From: Methanoregula formicica SMSP
Lineage (GTDB): Archaea > Halobacteriota > Methanomicrobia > Methanomicrobiales > Methanospirillaceae
Assembly (NCBI RefSeq): GCF_000327485.1
Contig: NC_019943.1
Span: 62,001 to 126,000, forward strand
DNA length: 64,000 bases
Reading direction: 5' to 3'
Shown here: one piece after another, positions 26,964-36,902 of the stretch
How positions within the stretch are numbered: position 1 is the stretch's first letter
Layout of the letters: every line of letters begins with the position of its first letter
Program-made: the position numbers and the translations under genes
Notes under the pieces: generated by a model
Databases searched by the model: none
Told to the model about the DNA's origin: nothing
The model's input: the letters and a program-made list of their open reading frames with translations, nothing else

Positions 26964-27536
26964 TCAAACAGATTCTCTTCTTTTCACTTGTTTATGCCGT
27001 TTGTTATAGCGGGGTAGCTTTTTCAGACATTGGATAACTTCCTGATCAGAAGTTACACCATAAATACGGTCATCAGGAATATCAGGATAGCGGGTCCGAG
27101 AGTCAATTTTCTGATCGGCAAGTTTTCCGCTCCATCCATCAACCCGACACGCAATTATCAGCCGATTCAAAGCCCAGGCATTTGCCATCTCCGCCAGTGT
27201 ACCGGCCCCCCCGCCAATTGCAATGACCGCATCCGCATTCGCGACAATTAGATTTCGTGCGAGATCCAGACCGGTAGGAATACAAATATCGACATAGACA
27301 TTCGCATCACCAGGATCACTGCCGGGAAGAATTCCGACAATATCACCATGTTTGTAACGAGGGGAGCTTCGTGCTCCTTTTGATGCCGCTTCCATTACAC
27401 CCCCGAGGCCTCCTGTTACCAACCGGTATCCATTATCAATAAGACTCCGCCCAATCTTTTCGGCGAGAAGATATTTTTCAGAATCCTCCCGAATGTTTGC
27501 ATCCCCGATAACGGCAATTGATTTTTGTTCCTTCAT
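26964..27536 (-). CDS. LOG/SLOG-family protein (TIGR00725-like)
   Basis: The 190-residue protein has a Rossmann-like fold with AVIGDANI, a VTGGLGGVMEAASKGA loop and AIGGGAGTLAEMANAW. The last corresponds to the PGGxGTxxE active-site motif of LOG phosphoribohydrolases and related SLOG nucleotide-binding proteins. These release a base from nucleoside 5'-monophosphates or sense nucleotides. Its ATG overlaps the stop of the histidine phosphatase gene (ATGA), and it is the last gene of the glycan cassette. A role in nucleotide-derivative handling is inferred. Confidence 0.82.
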   Translation of the reverse strand: MKEQKSIAVIGDANIREDSEKYLLAEKIGRSLIDNGYRLVTGGLGGVMEAASKGARSSPRYKHGDIVGILPGSDPGDANVYVDICIPTGLDLARNLIVANADAVIAIGGGAGTLAEMANAWALNRLIIACRVDGWSGKLADQKIDSRTRYPDIPDDRIYGVTSDQEVIQCLKKLPRYNKRHKQVKRRESV

Positions 27537-28207
27537 GAAATCCTACGCTCCGTTCTGAATGAATACTCCGCATTTTTGAACTGAATTTCAGCATTGTCAG
27601 AATTCGCTGAGATAACAATGCCGTTAAGGAATTCTATGGCCTTGACATTTTTTCCAAATACGGTGAACACTAAAGGGAACAGTGTTATGTCGTGAGCAAC
27701 GACAACAAGCAGGTCTCCGGGCTGAACAGTAGGGTACGTCAGCAATTTACCCACTACCTCGTCTGTATACTTCCGGGGATTCCAGATAGTATCCTCCGGC
27801 AGCTCGGATCGCAGCCATTGTTGAATTAGTCCCTGCCATCCGAATTCATTTCTCAGTTTAACGAGATTATCCAGGTTGACAACAGGACTTTTTATCTCAG
27901 GCTCACACCCGAGAACCCTTGTCTGATTTAAAGAAGAGAACCCTTCCTGTATTGAGCAGGCGGTCATCTCACATCGTTTTGCGACAGTGTGCCCGAGGAG
28001 CAACAGTTTTTTGGGAGCAACCTGCCTGATGGATTTACCGAATTCCCGTGCCATCTGGACACCCTCAGGATTAATTCCAACGGTATCGCGCAGATGATCG
28101 GGAATACCACCGAATGAGTCCCTTTTTGAATGACGTATGAGGACAATCGTTTTTTTATTAAGGGGGGCCTCATCGAGAAGAGCAAGAACATAGGCGCCAG
28201 CTTTCAT
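27533..28207 (-). CDS. Histidine phosphatase superfamily protein
   Basis: The 224-residue protein has LIRHSKRD near residue 24, the RHG/RHS-type motif whose His is phosphorylated in this superfamily, and VVVAHDITLFPL containing the second conserved His. The ATG at 28207 is preferred: GGAGGT lies five bases upstream and the ATG overlaps the stop of the giant glycosyltransferase gene by four bases. The coupling suggests it removes a phosphate from a sugar, nucleotide or glycan end linked to the giant protein's product. Confidence 0.85.
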   Translation of the reverse strand: MKAGAYVLALLDEAPLNKKTIVLIRHSKRDSFGGIPDHLRDTVGINPEGVQMAREFGKSIRQVAPKKLLLLGHTVAKRCEMTACSIQEGFSSLNQTRVLGCEPEIKSPVVNLDNLVKLRNEFGWQGLIQQWLRSELPEDTIWNPRKYTDEVVGKLLTYPTVQPGDLLVVVAHDITLFPLVFTVFGKNVKAIEFLNGIVISANSDNAEIQFKNAEYSFRTERRIS

Positions 28208-31200
28208 ACCCAACCTCCATTCGTTACACCGTCGGTTTTCTTAAGCGGGGTTTTTCTTATAATCTGACCGATAATATCCTCGCGCATCAAACGGGTACCG
28301 GTATTTTTTTCTCCGGTGGGTTCATAGAAATACAACTTTTTGTCGATAAAGACCGGGTGGTGTGCCATCTCGACCATGGGAATCATGAAGGCCCAGTCTT
28401 CTGCATAGGGAATCCAGGTATCCCCGATTTTCATGTATGACTCAGGAATCGAATCAAACAGGAATTTCCTGAACGATCTCAGGTGCTGCCAGACGTTCCC
28501 GCCGCGGGCTCCCCGGGGATTCGTGAACATTGCTTTGTAGTCACACCATTTGTCGGTTCGAATCATGGATCCGACGGTGAGATCAGCTCCATCACTGTAC
28601 GCCTTCCTGAGTTGACCGATAATATCGGTCCCTATCAGCGCGTCATCCGCATCCAAAGTAATGATGACACTTTCCGGGTTCGAACAGATATCCCGGATTG
28701 CGATGAGGTTGTTTTCCATCGATGTGAGAGAATTCCCGTTGAAGAATACCCGGGCCCCCTCTCCGAGTGCAGGGGCCAGGATTTCACTGATGTATTCAGG
28801 GATGGGATTGGACGATCCAGCATCGATGAAGACAATCCCGAAGCAATGGTCCTGTTGCCGGGCAACCGAATCCATGCAGCGTCGCATCCTGGAGACCGGG
28901 ACATCCTTTCCACGGATGATGAAAATATACTCGGTATCGAGCGGGGCAATCCAGTCAGCAAGCCTGCCCATGAGATCAACAGAATTGTTCTGGATTTCCG
29001 GAACGTGATTTCGCTCGATGCTCCTGACGACATTATACCAGAGATTAATATCGGATTTTTTATCGTTGGGAACATGGACGAAGAAGGTCCGGCAGTCTCC
29101 TCCGCGATAGGATTGCCATGACGATTGTGCCAGTCTGGCATCAAGTGCCCTATGCCAGGGATACTGCAGGGCCCCGTCATGTGTCAATCCGTTCGGGAGG
29201 GGGAGCACAGCCGCCAGCCGGGCTTTCGCGAGAAGCGAGCACCGTACTTCCGTCCTCCACTTTTTCCTGGCCCGACCCGTAGAATACGGTTCATTCTTGT
29301 TTTTTGCTATGTTGAATGATATCGTGACGGCCATGGGATCTGACTGGAGAACATCGATCATCTCCCCAAGATAATCATGATCACGATCCTTGCGTCCGAT
29401 GAGACAATCGCTGTCCATCTGGAGAATGTAATCGCCTTGGCACTGGTCTACCCCGAACAATGACATGAAGGTTGGCTGTCCGTTTTCACATCGCGGGTTT
29501 GTGCAGGCAATACCGAACCACTTTTGATAAGTCTCTTCAATGGTCGCAGGATCGTCCGGGACTATCACAAAACGGTCGATGACACCTTCGGCTGTAAGGC
29601 GCTCCAGCCTTACTTTGAGTTCTGCCACATCTGCCGGGGCATACTCCCGGGAGAATGGCCCGGTGAAAGTGTCCGTAATAACGATTTTCTCGAAAAACCT
29701 CTGGGGCCCCTCCAGTTGATTGACGATATGGCGGATCTGGAAATCTATGGATTCCCACTCCATTGCACCCGCACGGATGAGGAGCGATACCTTTTCGTCT
29801 CTTGGGAGTTGAAGCGGTTTCACCTTAAGGAGGAGGAAATCGCTTGACGGGCAGAGATTCGGGATATCTGTCGTCCTGACCTCCTCGATTGTTTCAATCT
29901 CAAATCCCTGACGGCGTATCTGATGTTTATACCATGAGAATGGCCGGTGGCACTCCGTCCGAATTTTACCGGTCTCCCTCATTTTTTTCTGATAGACAAA
30001 GGTTTCCTGGTAATGAGAGTCATCCGGGATGTTCAGCTTCACATGCGTTTCAGATTCCGTTACAAATGATGAGAATGGGTTACAGAGTGCGATAATGGCC
30101 TCGCCGTCATCGGAAACCAGCGACCGGATATCCTGCAGAACCTCCGCAGCCTCGGAATCGTTGCTTATGGTACAGAGAACCAGGCTGCAGATCACCCGGT
30201 CAAATTTTGTTCCCTTATCCTTCAGAACCGCAAGCTCTTGTGAATCGATGTAGTGTGCCTTGACAGTCTCTTTCCGGTTTCTGGCAAGAACCGTCCGGTC
30301 CAGATCATACCCGGTGACCGGAAATCCCTTTCCCGCCAGGGCTTCTGCTATGGAACCCCGGCCGCATCCATAGTCGAAAATGCTGGAGGGATTTGCCTCC
30401 GATACGAGTCGAACAATGCATTCATTGACAAGATCATTCTTGGTTTTTGTCTTTGTCGATTCGTAAAAATACTCAAATCCGCACAGTTCCGGCAGATCCC
30501 CATCGAAGAGCGCGATCGACATCACATCAGAGATGTCTGCCCGGAAATGCCACCGGTACATGAGATATGCCCTCCGGCACATCTGGAGGAACTCGCTCTC
30601 ATTATACGGGACAATCGAATCACCGATATCCACAAGTTTGAGCATGCCGTCACTGACAACAAAATTCCGTGGGTGGAAATTCGTGAATGCAATACCGGCA
30701 TCGCGGCATTCTGTAAGAACGGAGAAGATGTCCTGCAGGTACCCTCCCGAATATTCCTCTCCCTTTTCATAGGAGAGGACAAAAATCAACTCCCCCTCAT
30801 CCTCGATGATTTCCCTGAGTTGGCATATATGGCACAAGGCAGGGTTGTTCAGGACCGTGGCCCTGATAACATCAAGCCGTCCGTCCTGAAAATTTGCCCG
30901 GCCCGCGTAGAAATATTTGTAGGCATTCGTACCATCGGTGAAAACGGCTCCTTCATGGCCATGCCCGACATAGGAAAGAGGTGCCGTGATTTCACCAATC
31001 TTCTTCTGAACAATTCTTTCAGTGATAATCCTTGCCCAATCAACCTGCGCTGGCAACACATCCTTTGTAAGGGCTGATCGGTAGGTTTTCACATGCCCTT
31101 TGAACTGCATGAGGAATCGTCGAAGGTCCTGCTCATCGCGGGCCATACCCTCACGATACAGGTTCCAAATATTCTTATTCGAATACATTTCTTTAAGAGA

Positions 31201-33402
31201 TTTCAGGAATGTGAGGGTATTCTCTGCTCCCTGCCCGTGGGAAAATGAATCAGACTGTAACACCTTTTCTATCGAGCCGATGAGTCCCTGAATCCGGTAG
31301 GCGTTCATGACGAATTGGGTGAGCCGCCCGGCCAGATGGTAATTGAACGAGGTGCAAACTTGGGCGATATCCCCCTCTTCCATCGAGAGTCTGATCCTGC
31401 GGGGGATTGAGCCGGTCTCCCCGATTTTTTTCTCATAGTACTCGTCCATAGCACGGACATATGCACTTCCATAAAAATCAGCAAGCAGGGAATCAAAGTT
31501 CATGACACCCGCCGCTTCAGCGGTCCGTTCCTGCCTGACCGCAAGAGGGAAAATCCCCACCTTGCTTGCCCGAACCCGGTTATTGAGAATGCACCAGAAA
31601 GTATCCCCGCGACGGGCATTCAGCCTCCCGATCCTGGGAGAGATGTTGGGAAATTCCCGCAGGCATACCGGATTGAGCACAAGGGTATTACCACCTCGCG
31701 GGATTATTGATCGGGAACCTGATAGCGATCCGCCACAGGTCGAGTGATGCGGAACGGCGACGGGCCGGGTCAGGTTCCTGCCATAACCGATGGCGGGGAT
31801 CTCCCGGATAATATCCCTGCCTTTGAACGGAAGGACCGGCAGTTCGAGGTGGGCCGCATGCTCACTGGAATAATCATAGTAATAATCGGGAAATGCTCTG
31901 CCGAGCTCAGCGATTGAATCCCGTGTTTGAGAGACGGGATGGGCCGACACTGTGGCGTCCGATGCGATCAAACGCTCCTGCTCTTTCAGTGCGAAGAAGA
32001 CATCGAGCAACTGAACCCGCATTGTGCTTTGAACCGGGAGCGGTGCATCCCCGGTGATTTTCCCTACGGCAATGCTGATGCCCTCACTCCGTAACCGGCC
32101 GATGGTATTTTGCAGATCCGCAAGAGAGAGTTTCACAATTTCATTATCCGTTGTCAGATACTCAAGACGGATATCGTCATCGAGGATCCAGACCACAGAA
32201 CCCGGTATCTGCCGTGCCTCCTTGTAGAGGTAATGGTGGAGAACGGTTCTTCCCGAGGAGATCCCTTTTCGCTGCTGTTCATCCTGCAGATAGGATCCGA
32301 ATGTTCCCCGGTCGCACTCTTCATCAATGGTTCTGCTGCCGATACATACACAGTTCAGTGACCGGTAGTTTTCCGAATCGAGGAGTCGGTGGAGATCTGG
32401 TGTTGAGGGCGTGTTATCGCAGACGATCACCCGCCGTTGAACGGAAGAGTTTTTGAAAAACTCCACAAGATCGTCAAGCAGGTATTGCGTGGAACTCATT
32501 CGTGTTGCAATGAACCCGATGACAACAGGGATTTGCGATACGGCAGGCACATCAGGTGATTTATGAGTGCAATCCGGCAGACAATCTCCAAACCGCCATT
32601 GGGTTTCCTCGATGTCACATCCAAAAAGGTCCCGCGCACGATGCCGGAATGCCTCACGCTCCGGTTCGGTCATTCTCGGGGCGTATTTATTGTAGAATCC
32701 CGCGAGTCCCTGTTTTTTCCGGGGGGATCCGGGCTCAGATAACCGGTTTGTATCGGGAATCGCCCAGTGATGTACCAGATGTTTTCTTACAAATCCGATG
32801 CGGCAGGTATCGAGATCGAGCAGCCGGATGCAGACATCCCGGTCTGTTGTGCTTTCCAGTGCTTCATCAAATCCCCCGGCATGAAGAAGGGTCGAGAACC
32901 TCACGAAGAGATTGGAGCCCTGAACATGGGGATTCCGGATGAGAAAATCGTGCGCCGAAAGTGTATCAGGGATCGTAAGAGGGATTCCGCTATCTCCGGT
33001 TCTTTCGTGGCGTATGAGACCGGATACAACAACATCACAGCGTTGTGAATCGGCTGTTTTCAAGCATTCCGCGAGATACTCGGGGGACCACTCATCGTCA
33101 TCGTCGAGAATCGAAATCCAGGTCGATTCCGGAACAAGACCTGCCTGTATGCAGGAATACAGGCCGGTGTTTATTGCCCCGGAGAGATTGTCCGTCCTCT
33201 GGTTTTTAAAAAATTGAATACCGGGAAGGATTCTGGATGCATCGTGAACCGCATCCCGTGTCTGTTTCTCGTGATTGCTATCACAATCGCTAACAACAAG
33301 GATGGTATCCGGTTGCTTTGTCTGCTGGGCGATCGAACCGAGAGCCCGTCTCAGCAATTCAGGCCGGTTCTTCGTTGGAATAAGTACGGCAAGGTGCGGC
33401 AT
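28204..33402 (-). CDS. Giant multidomain glycosyltransferase-kinase-methyltransferase
   Basis: The 1732-residue protein has no signal or membrane helix. I see six units. (1) A GT2 domain, residues 1-250, with VLIPTKNRPELLRRAL and ILDDDDEW near 99. (2) A second GT-like domain, about 290-690, with WILDDDIRLE near 407. (3) A kinase-like domain, about 800-960: GHGHEGAVF glycine loop near 814, a YKYF lysine, NFHPRNFVV catalytic loop near 909 and DIGDS (the DFG position) near 925. (4) A methyltransferase with FDYGCGRGSIAEAL near 1011. (5) A GT domain with LQMDSDC near 1329. (6) A GT2 domain with ITLDADDA near 1582. It probably builds, phosphorylates and methylates a glycan. It sits between a short UDP-sugar dehydrogenase-like gene and a phosphatase gene. 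Confidence 0.9.
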   Translation of the reverse strand: MPHLAVLIPTKNRPELLRRALGSIAQQTKQPDTILVVSDCDSNHEKQTRDAVHDASRILPGIQFFKNQRTDNLSGAINTGLYSCIQAGLVPESTWISILDDDDEWSPEYLAECLKTADSQRCDVVVSGLIRHERTGDSGIPLTIPDTLSAHDFLIRNPHVQGSNLFVRFSTLLHAGGFDEALESTTDRDVCIRLLDLDTCRIGFVRKHLVHHWAIPDTNRLSEPGSPRKKQGLAGFYNKYAPRMTEPEREAFRHRARDLFGCDIEETQWRFGDCLPDCTHKSPDVPAVSQIPVVIGFIATRMSSTQYLLDDLVEFFKNSSVQRRVIVCDNTPSTPDLHRLLDSENYRSLNCVCIGSRTIDEECDRGTFGSYLQDEQQRKGISSGRTVLHHYLYKEARQIPGSVVWILDDDIRLEYLTTDNEIVKLSLADLQNTIGRLRSEGISIAVGKITGDAPLPVQSTMRVQLLDVFFALKEQERLIASDATVSAHPVSQTRDSIAELGRAFPDYYYDYSSEHAAHLELPVLPFKGRDIIREIPAIGYGRNLTRPVAVPHHSTCGGSLSGSRSIIPRGGNTLVLNPVCLREFPNISPRIGRLNARRGDTFWCILNNRVRASKVGIFPLAVRQERTAEAAGVMNFDSLLADFYGSAYVRAMDEYYEKKIGETGSIPRRIRLSMEEGDIAQVCTSFNYHLAGRLTQFVMNAYRIQGLIGSIEKVLQSDSFSHGQGAENTLTFLKSLKEMYSNKNIWNLYREGMARDEQDLRRFLMQFKGHVKTYRSALTKDVLPAQVDWARIITERIVQKKIGEITAPLSYVGHGHEGAVFTDGTNAYKYFYAGRANFQDGRLDVIRATVLNNPALCHICQLREIIEDEGELIFVLSYEKGEEYSGGYLQDIFSVLTECRDAGIAFTNFHPRNFVVSDGMLKLVDIGDSIVPYNESEFLQMCRRAYLMYRWHFRADISDVMSIALFDGDLPELCGFEYFYESTKTKTKNDLVNECIVRLVSEANPSSIFDYGCGRGSIAEALAGKGFPVTGYDLDRTVLARNRKETVKAHYIDSQELAVLKDKGTKFDRVICSLVLCTISNDSEAAEVLQDIRSLVSDDGEAIIALCNPFSSFVTESETHVKLNIPDDSHYQETFVYQKKMRETGKIRTECHRPFSWYKHQIRRQGFEIETIEEVRTTDIPNLCPSSDFLLLKVKPLQLPRDEKVSLLIRAGAMEWESIDFQIRHIVNQLEGPQRFFEKIVITDTFTGPFSREYAPADVAELKVRLERLTAEGVIDRFVIVPDDPATIEETYQKWFGIACTNPRCENGQPTFMSLFGVDQCQGDYILQMDSDCLIGRKDRDHDYLGEMIDVLQSDPMAVTISFNIAKNKNEPYSTGRARKKWRTEVRCSLLAKARLAAVLPLPNGLTHDGALQYPWHRALDARLAQSSWQSYRGGDCRTFFVHVPNDKKSDINLWYNVVRSIERNHVPEIQNNSVDLMGRLADWIAPLDTEYIFIIRGKDVPVSRMRRCMDSVARQQDHCFGIVFIDAGSSNPIPEYISEILAPALGEGARVFFNGNSLTSMENNLIAIRDICSNPESVIITLDADDALIGTDIIGQLRKAYSDGADLTVGSMIRTDKWCDYKAMFTNPRGARGGNVWQHLRSFRKFLFDSIPESYMKIGDTWIPYAEDWAFMIPMVEMAHHPVFIDKKLYFYEPTGEKNTGTRLMREDIIGQIIRKTPLKKTDGVTNGGWV

Positions 33403-33418
33403 TGTATCTCACACCGGC

Positions 33419-34264
33419 TTAATGCGACCTGTTCTCAACTGACTGCGGAACGGGGGGTTTTGTATTAACAACCAATCGAAAATTCTGATGGTTCTCGTTC
33501 ACCGTTTCCACGGCTTTAAGCAAGGGTGTATTATGGGAGGCATTGATCAGTTCGCGGGTGTCTTTCGGCACACACTTTCCCCCGTATGCACCGAGACCGG
33601 GCCTAAGATGTTCCCGGGATTTGACGCGACGGTCAGCATGGATCACACTCATGACGCTGGAGGGATCCGCCCCGTGTTCACGGGAGATCCGCTCCATCTC
33701 ATTTGTGAAACTGACCTTTGTGGCGATGTAGGCGTTATGCGCAAGTTTGCCGATCTCCGCGTCCCGGAATGGCATTCGTAACACCGGGACAATCTCCTCC
33801 AGTCCGTCAACCCATGAGAAGAGCTTCAATACTTCATCAACCGCCGTTTCGTCGCCGCTGATGACAATCCGGTCAGGATTGACCGACCACTGGAAATTGC
33901 TCTTTTCCCGTAAGAATTCCGGCATATAAACGAGATGGAGACGGGGAAACCGTGCTTTCGCTGAGTCCATATATCCGACTCTCACGGTACTCTTGACTAC
34001 ACAAATTCCCTGAAAACGGCTCTCCGTCAACCGTGACAGGACATCATCGACTGCTGAACAATCAAGCCGGTCATCAAAACCCCCGGGAGTCTGGACGCAG
34101 ATGAAGACAACCTGCGTTTTCAAGATCTCATTCCAGGAACCCTTCCCCTTGATGTCGTAACCGACACAGGGATGGAAAAAACTCATTGCATGTGCAAATG
34201 CAGAACCGACTGCTCCAAGGCCAATAATACCGACCCGGGCCTTAACTTCACTCTCGTAGTTCAT
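33419..34264 (-). CDS. Short UDP-glucose/GDP-mannose dehydrogenase-like protein
   Basis: The 281-residue protein has an N-terminal NAD fold (VGIIGLGAVGSAFAHAM), VFICVQTPG and VVKSTV, a linker helix with KLAHNAYIATKVSFTNE, and YGGKCVPKDT, whose Cys is the catalytic residue. Family enzymes are about 430 residues; the C-terminal sugar-nucleotide domain is missing although the frame has a proper stop. The ATG at 34264 follows GGAGTC. It could be a heteromeric subunit or act on an unusual sugar nucleotide. It begins the operon with the giant glycosyltransferase gene 16 bases downstream. Confidence 0.82.
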   Translation of the reverse strand: MNYESEVKARVGIIGLGAVGSAFAHAMSFFHPCVGYDIKGKGSWNEILKTQVVFICVQTPGGFDDRLDCSAVDDVLSRLTESRFQGICVVKSTVRVGYMDSAKARFPRLHLVYMPEFLREKSNFQWSVNPDRIVISGDETAVDEVLKLFSWVDGLEEIVPVLRMPFRDAEIGKLAHNAYIATKVSFTNEMERISREHGADPSSVMSVIHADRRVKSREHLRPGLGAYGGKCVPKDTRELINASHNTPLLKAVETVNENHQNFRLVVNTKPPVPQSVENRSH

Positions 34265-34522
34265 TCTATTGACTCCGTTTATCTGGAGCCAATAACAAAA
34301 TGGATTGGCGAACGTTGTCGTTTGCTTTGTATCTTTCGATGGGTTTAGCATCCAGGATACCGTGAAACAATTATTGCTTCACGCATAACATCCATCGATG
34401 TTATCGGCAAATTCCGTTTGAAAGTATTATTATTAAAGATTGTTGTAGGAAAATAGGAGGGGATAAACCAAATATCCGACTCATCTATTCCAATAGGTAC
34501 GGATGCCGTCGATAATACTCTC

Positions 34523-34993
34523 TTACCCAACCCGCTTGATCCGCGCCATCGCCTCTTTCAGCTTCTCCATCGAAGCCGCGTACGACAGCCGGATCCATCC
34601 CGGCGCATAGAACGCACTGCCCGGTGTAGCAGCCACGTGCCCCTTGTCGAGCCAGCGTGAGGCAACTTCCATATCGTCCCCTGCAACCCGGACAAAAGCA
34701 TAGAACGCACCCTCGGCCGGGGCGGTCTCGTAGCCCATCGCGTTCAGTTCGCCCATGACGTACTTCCGCCGCTTGTCAAACTCCTGCCGCATGTTCTCGA
34801 CGCAAGACTGGTCGCCTTTCAGTGCCGCAACCCCGCCCCACATGGCAAAGGTCGTGACCTGGCTGATCGAGTGCTGCTGGACCTTGGACATCTCCGTGAT
34901 GATCTCTTTCGGACCCACGGCGTACCCGAGCCGCCAGCCGGTCATCGCGTAGGCCTTCGAGAAGCCGTTGACATATTCCCAAACAGGGAACAT
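34523..34993 (-). pseudogene. 3'-end fragment of an aspC-type aminotransferase gene (copy 1)
   Basis: From about 34972 down to the stop at 34523 the frame matches the last 149 codons of the intact aminotransferase gene at 44323-45456, starting just before the PLP-lysine motif [15 protein letters not shown] count six amino-acid differences. The frame shows no frameshift or internal stop, and homology stops near the stop codon. The first eight residues after the ATG are unrelated, so the 5' two thirds of the gene are missing. It cannot form an active enzyme. Same orientation as the intact gene. Confidence 0.88.
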
Positions 34994-35089
34994 GGATGCA
35001 TGAAACCGGCATGAATACCCGCAGCCTGATCATCCATCATCTTTTTTTCGATTCATACACAGAGCAGGGGGATTGAAGCAACCTCCTGT

Positions 35090-35608
35090 TCATGAATTTT
35101 TTTTCTTACGTTTCTTCAACGTTAATGCAATGCCAATGAATGCAAGTGCAATGACTGCGCCCGCAAAATTTAAAGACAGGACATTGCGGGTTTGAGCCGG
35201 TTGCACAAGAACCCGTGAAATCCCCCCGCCAGGATATACTGTCTCAATTGAGCTTGACCACGTCTCGTTGGCGCCGATGATCCAGATGTCAGTGATTCTT
35301 GTGGGGTCATTGCGTTCCCCGGTCATTCTCATCGAGAATACTAGCTGTTTCCCGCAGTTGTTGGCCGGGGGGATGTGAACTGATTTATAATCTATATCCA
35401 TCTGCTCCTCGTACCAATATCCGACACCACACTCATTGAAAAATTCCATAATGGTGGCGTTGCCCTTCACGGTCGGATGCCTGCCGGTAAGCTGATCGAG
35501 GGGTATGCCCATACCGGGATATACCGGTGTGATTTCTGCTGCAGATACTATCCCCAGTAGTGTCGTGATACCAAGCAGGAAACTGAAAACAAGTGCAATC
35601 GTTCTCAT
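35090..35608 (-). CDS. Exported single-anchor protein of unknown function
   Basis: The 172-residue protein has a signal peptide (residues 1-23, ending VSA), an extracytoplasmic part with two cysteines (NECGVGYWYEE and NNCGKQL) that could pair, and a C-terminal transmembrane helix followed by KKRKKK. The ATG at 35608 fits the signal; the longer frame lies in the upstream gene. It begins ten bases after the transglutaminase-like gene and so is its operon partner. I do not recognise the domain. Confidence 0.75.
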   Translation of the reverse strand: MRTIALVFSFLLGITTLLGIVSAAEITPVYPGMGIPLDQLTGRHPTVKGNATIMEFFNECGVGYWYEEQMDIDYKSVHIPPANNCGKQLVFSMRMTGERNDPTRITDIWIIGANETWSSSIETVYPGGGISRVLVQPAQTRNVLSLNFAGAVIALAFIGIALTLKKRKKKNS

Positions 35609-35618
35609 AAAAAAAGGG

Positions 35619-36902
35619 TTAATTGTATGCCGGCAGTTCTCCAAACGGCTCGGCAATCATATCTTCATATCTCAGCAAGCCGTCACCTGAGGGATCTGTA
35701 GTATACCGGCTGTCATCAGCATCGGTATACTTTGTCAGGCTCATATGTGTGTTGTTGGCCATTTCATATACCTGTGGGTTGTTGAACGATTTCCATGTTG
35801 GATCGGAATGCACCCAGGCACCCGCCATCCGGTTTTCCAGGATTGCATGCCCCTGGGCAACACCGTTCTCGTCAATCCAGGTGATGCCGAGGAACCGTGA
35901 AGGTATCCCAAGCGAGCGGCTGAAAGTTACATCCATTGTGGAAAATTCATCGCATACTCCCCGGTAGTTATCGTTTACAATATAGAGATCTGATGCAGCA
36001 TAGAGTAAATACGTAGTAGTTGTCGAATAATTCATTTTAGTTCCAACGTAGTCGTTTAGTCTGCTGGCCGTATCATACGGTGAATTGGTATTATCGGCTG
36101 CGGTTGCCGCTTCAGATATGATTGCATACCCTTCACTGAATGGGAAATGGTACAGGTCGCTTGTCTCAAGGTTGTCCCCGCCATCCGGGTCCGGCAGGTG
36201 CGAGGCATCATTGTTGTATTTTTCAATCCCGTTTAAGGACAATTGCCCGGACCATGTCACGGTGCCAGGATTTACGGTGATGAAAAAACCCATCGGTTTT
36301 ATTCCTACGGAGCTCTGACTTGCAACGACAGGGAACGGGATTGAAACCGAACAGTTGGCACCCGGGGCGAGGTTTGTAAATGCTGCTGATGCACCATAAC
36401 CGTCTTCAATGGAAACGAATGTTACCTGACCGCTTGCGGCGGTTGTCCCGTAATTATGGATGACAATCGTCTGGGTGACTGTGGTATCTTGGGTCCAGTA
36501 CCAGTCGAAATATCCGTATTCAGGGGCCACGAGGGGGATTGCGGCTGCTGCTTTCACGGTACCGGTCTTTCCTGCAGGACTGATGAAGTTGAGCCTTGCA
36601 GCCTTCATTGAGGATTTTTGTGAATCCACGATGTCATTGCCGGGAGGGAACCGGGTATCAGGACTGATGATCGTAACGCCCGGGTATGCCTTTGCGGTCT
36701 TTTCATCCATCTTCCTGACTGCAACCGGTGTCACGATCGGGTTATATGCCGACATATCCTTTTGTCCGGCCCATTCATCGAATTCACCGACCCATCCCGG
36801 GGGTGTCGGGTTCGTATCGTTCATTGCGCTTACAAGCGGAACCAATACCACTCCCAGCATCAGTGCCGCGAGCAGCAAATTCCATTCTCTTTTTTGTTTC
36901 AT
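35619..36902 (-). CDS. Secreted transglutaminase-like cysteine protease/transferase
   Basis: The 427-residue protein has a signal peptide (residues 1-26, ending VSA), a beta-rich domain in the middle, and a transglutaminase core near residues 310-375. The core triad is visible as RGVCDEFSTM (Cys), QGHAILEN (His) and HSDPTW (Asp). Prokaryotic members are usually proteases or peptide-bond modifiers. GGAGGT lies upstream of the ATG at 36902, which is chosen over 36932. Its leader is homologous to that of the clan-CD-like protein at 40006-40680, so the two are probably expressed together at the cell surface. Confidence 0.85.
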   Translation of the reverse strand: MKQKREWNLLLAALMLGVVLVPLVSAMNDTNPTPPGWVGEFDEWAGQKDMSAYNPIVTPVAVRKMDEKTAKAYPGVTIISPDTRFPPGNDIVDSQKSSMKAARLNFISPAGKTGTVKAAAAIPLVAPEYGYFDWYWTQDTTVTQTIVIHNYGTTAASGQVTFVSIEDGYGASAAFTNLAPGANCSVSIPFPVVASQSSVGIKPMGFFITVNPGTVTWSGQLSLNGIEKYNNDASHLPDPDGGDNLETSDLYHFPFSEGYAIISEAATAADNTNSPYDTASRLNDYVGTKMNYSTTTTYLLYAASDLYIVNDNYRGVCDEFSTMDVTFSRSLGIPSRFLGITWIDENGVAQGHAILENRMAGAWVHSDPTWKSFNNPQVYEMANNTHMSLTKYTDADDSRYTTDPSGDGLLRYEDMIAEPFGELPAYN

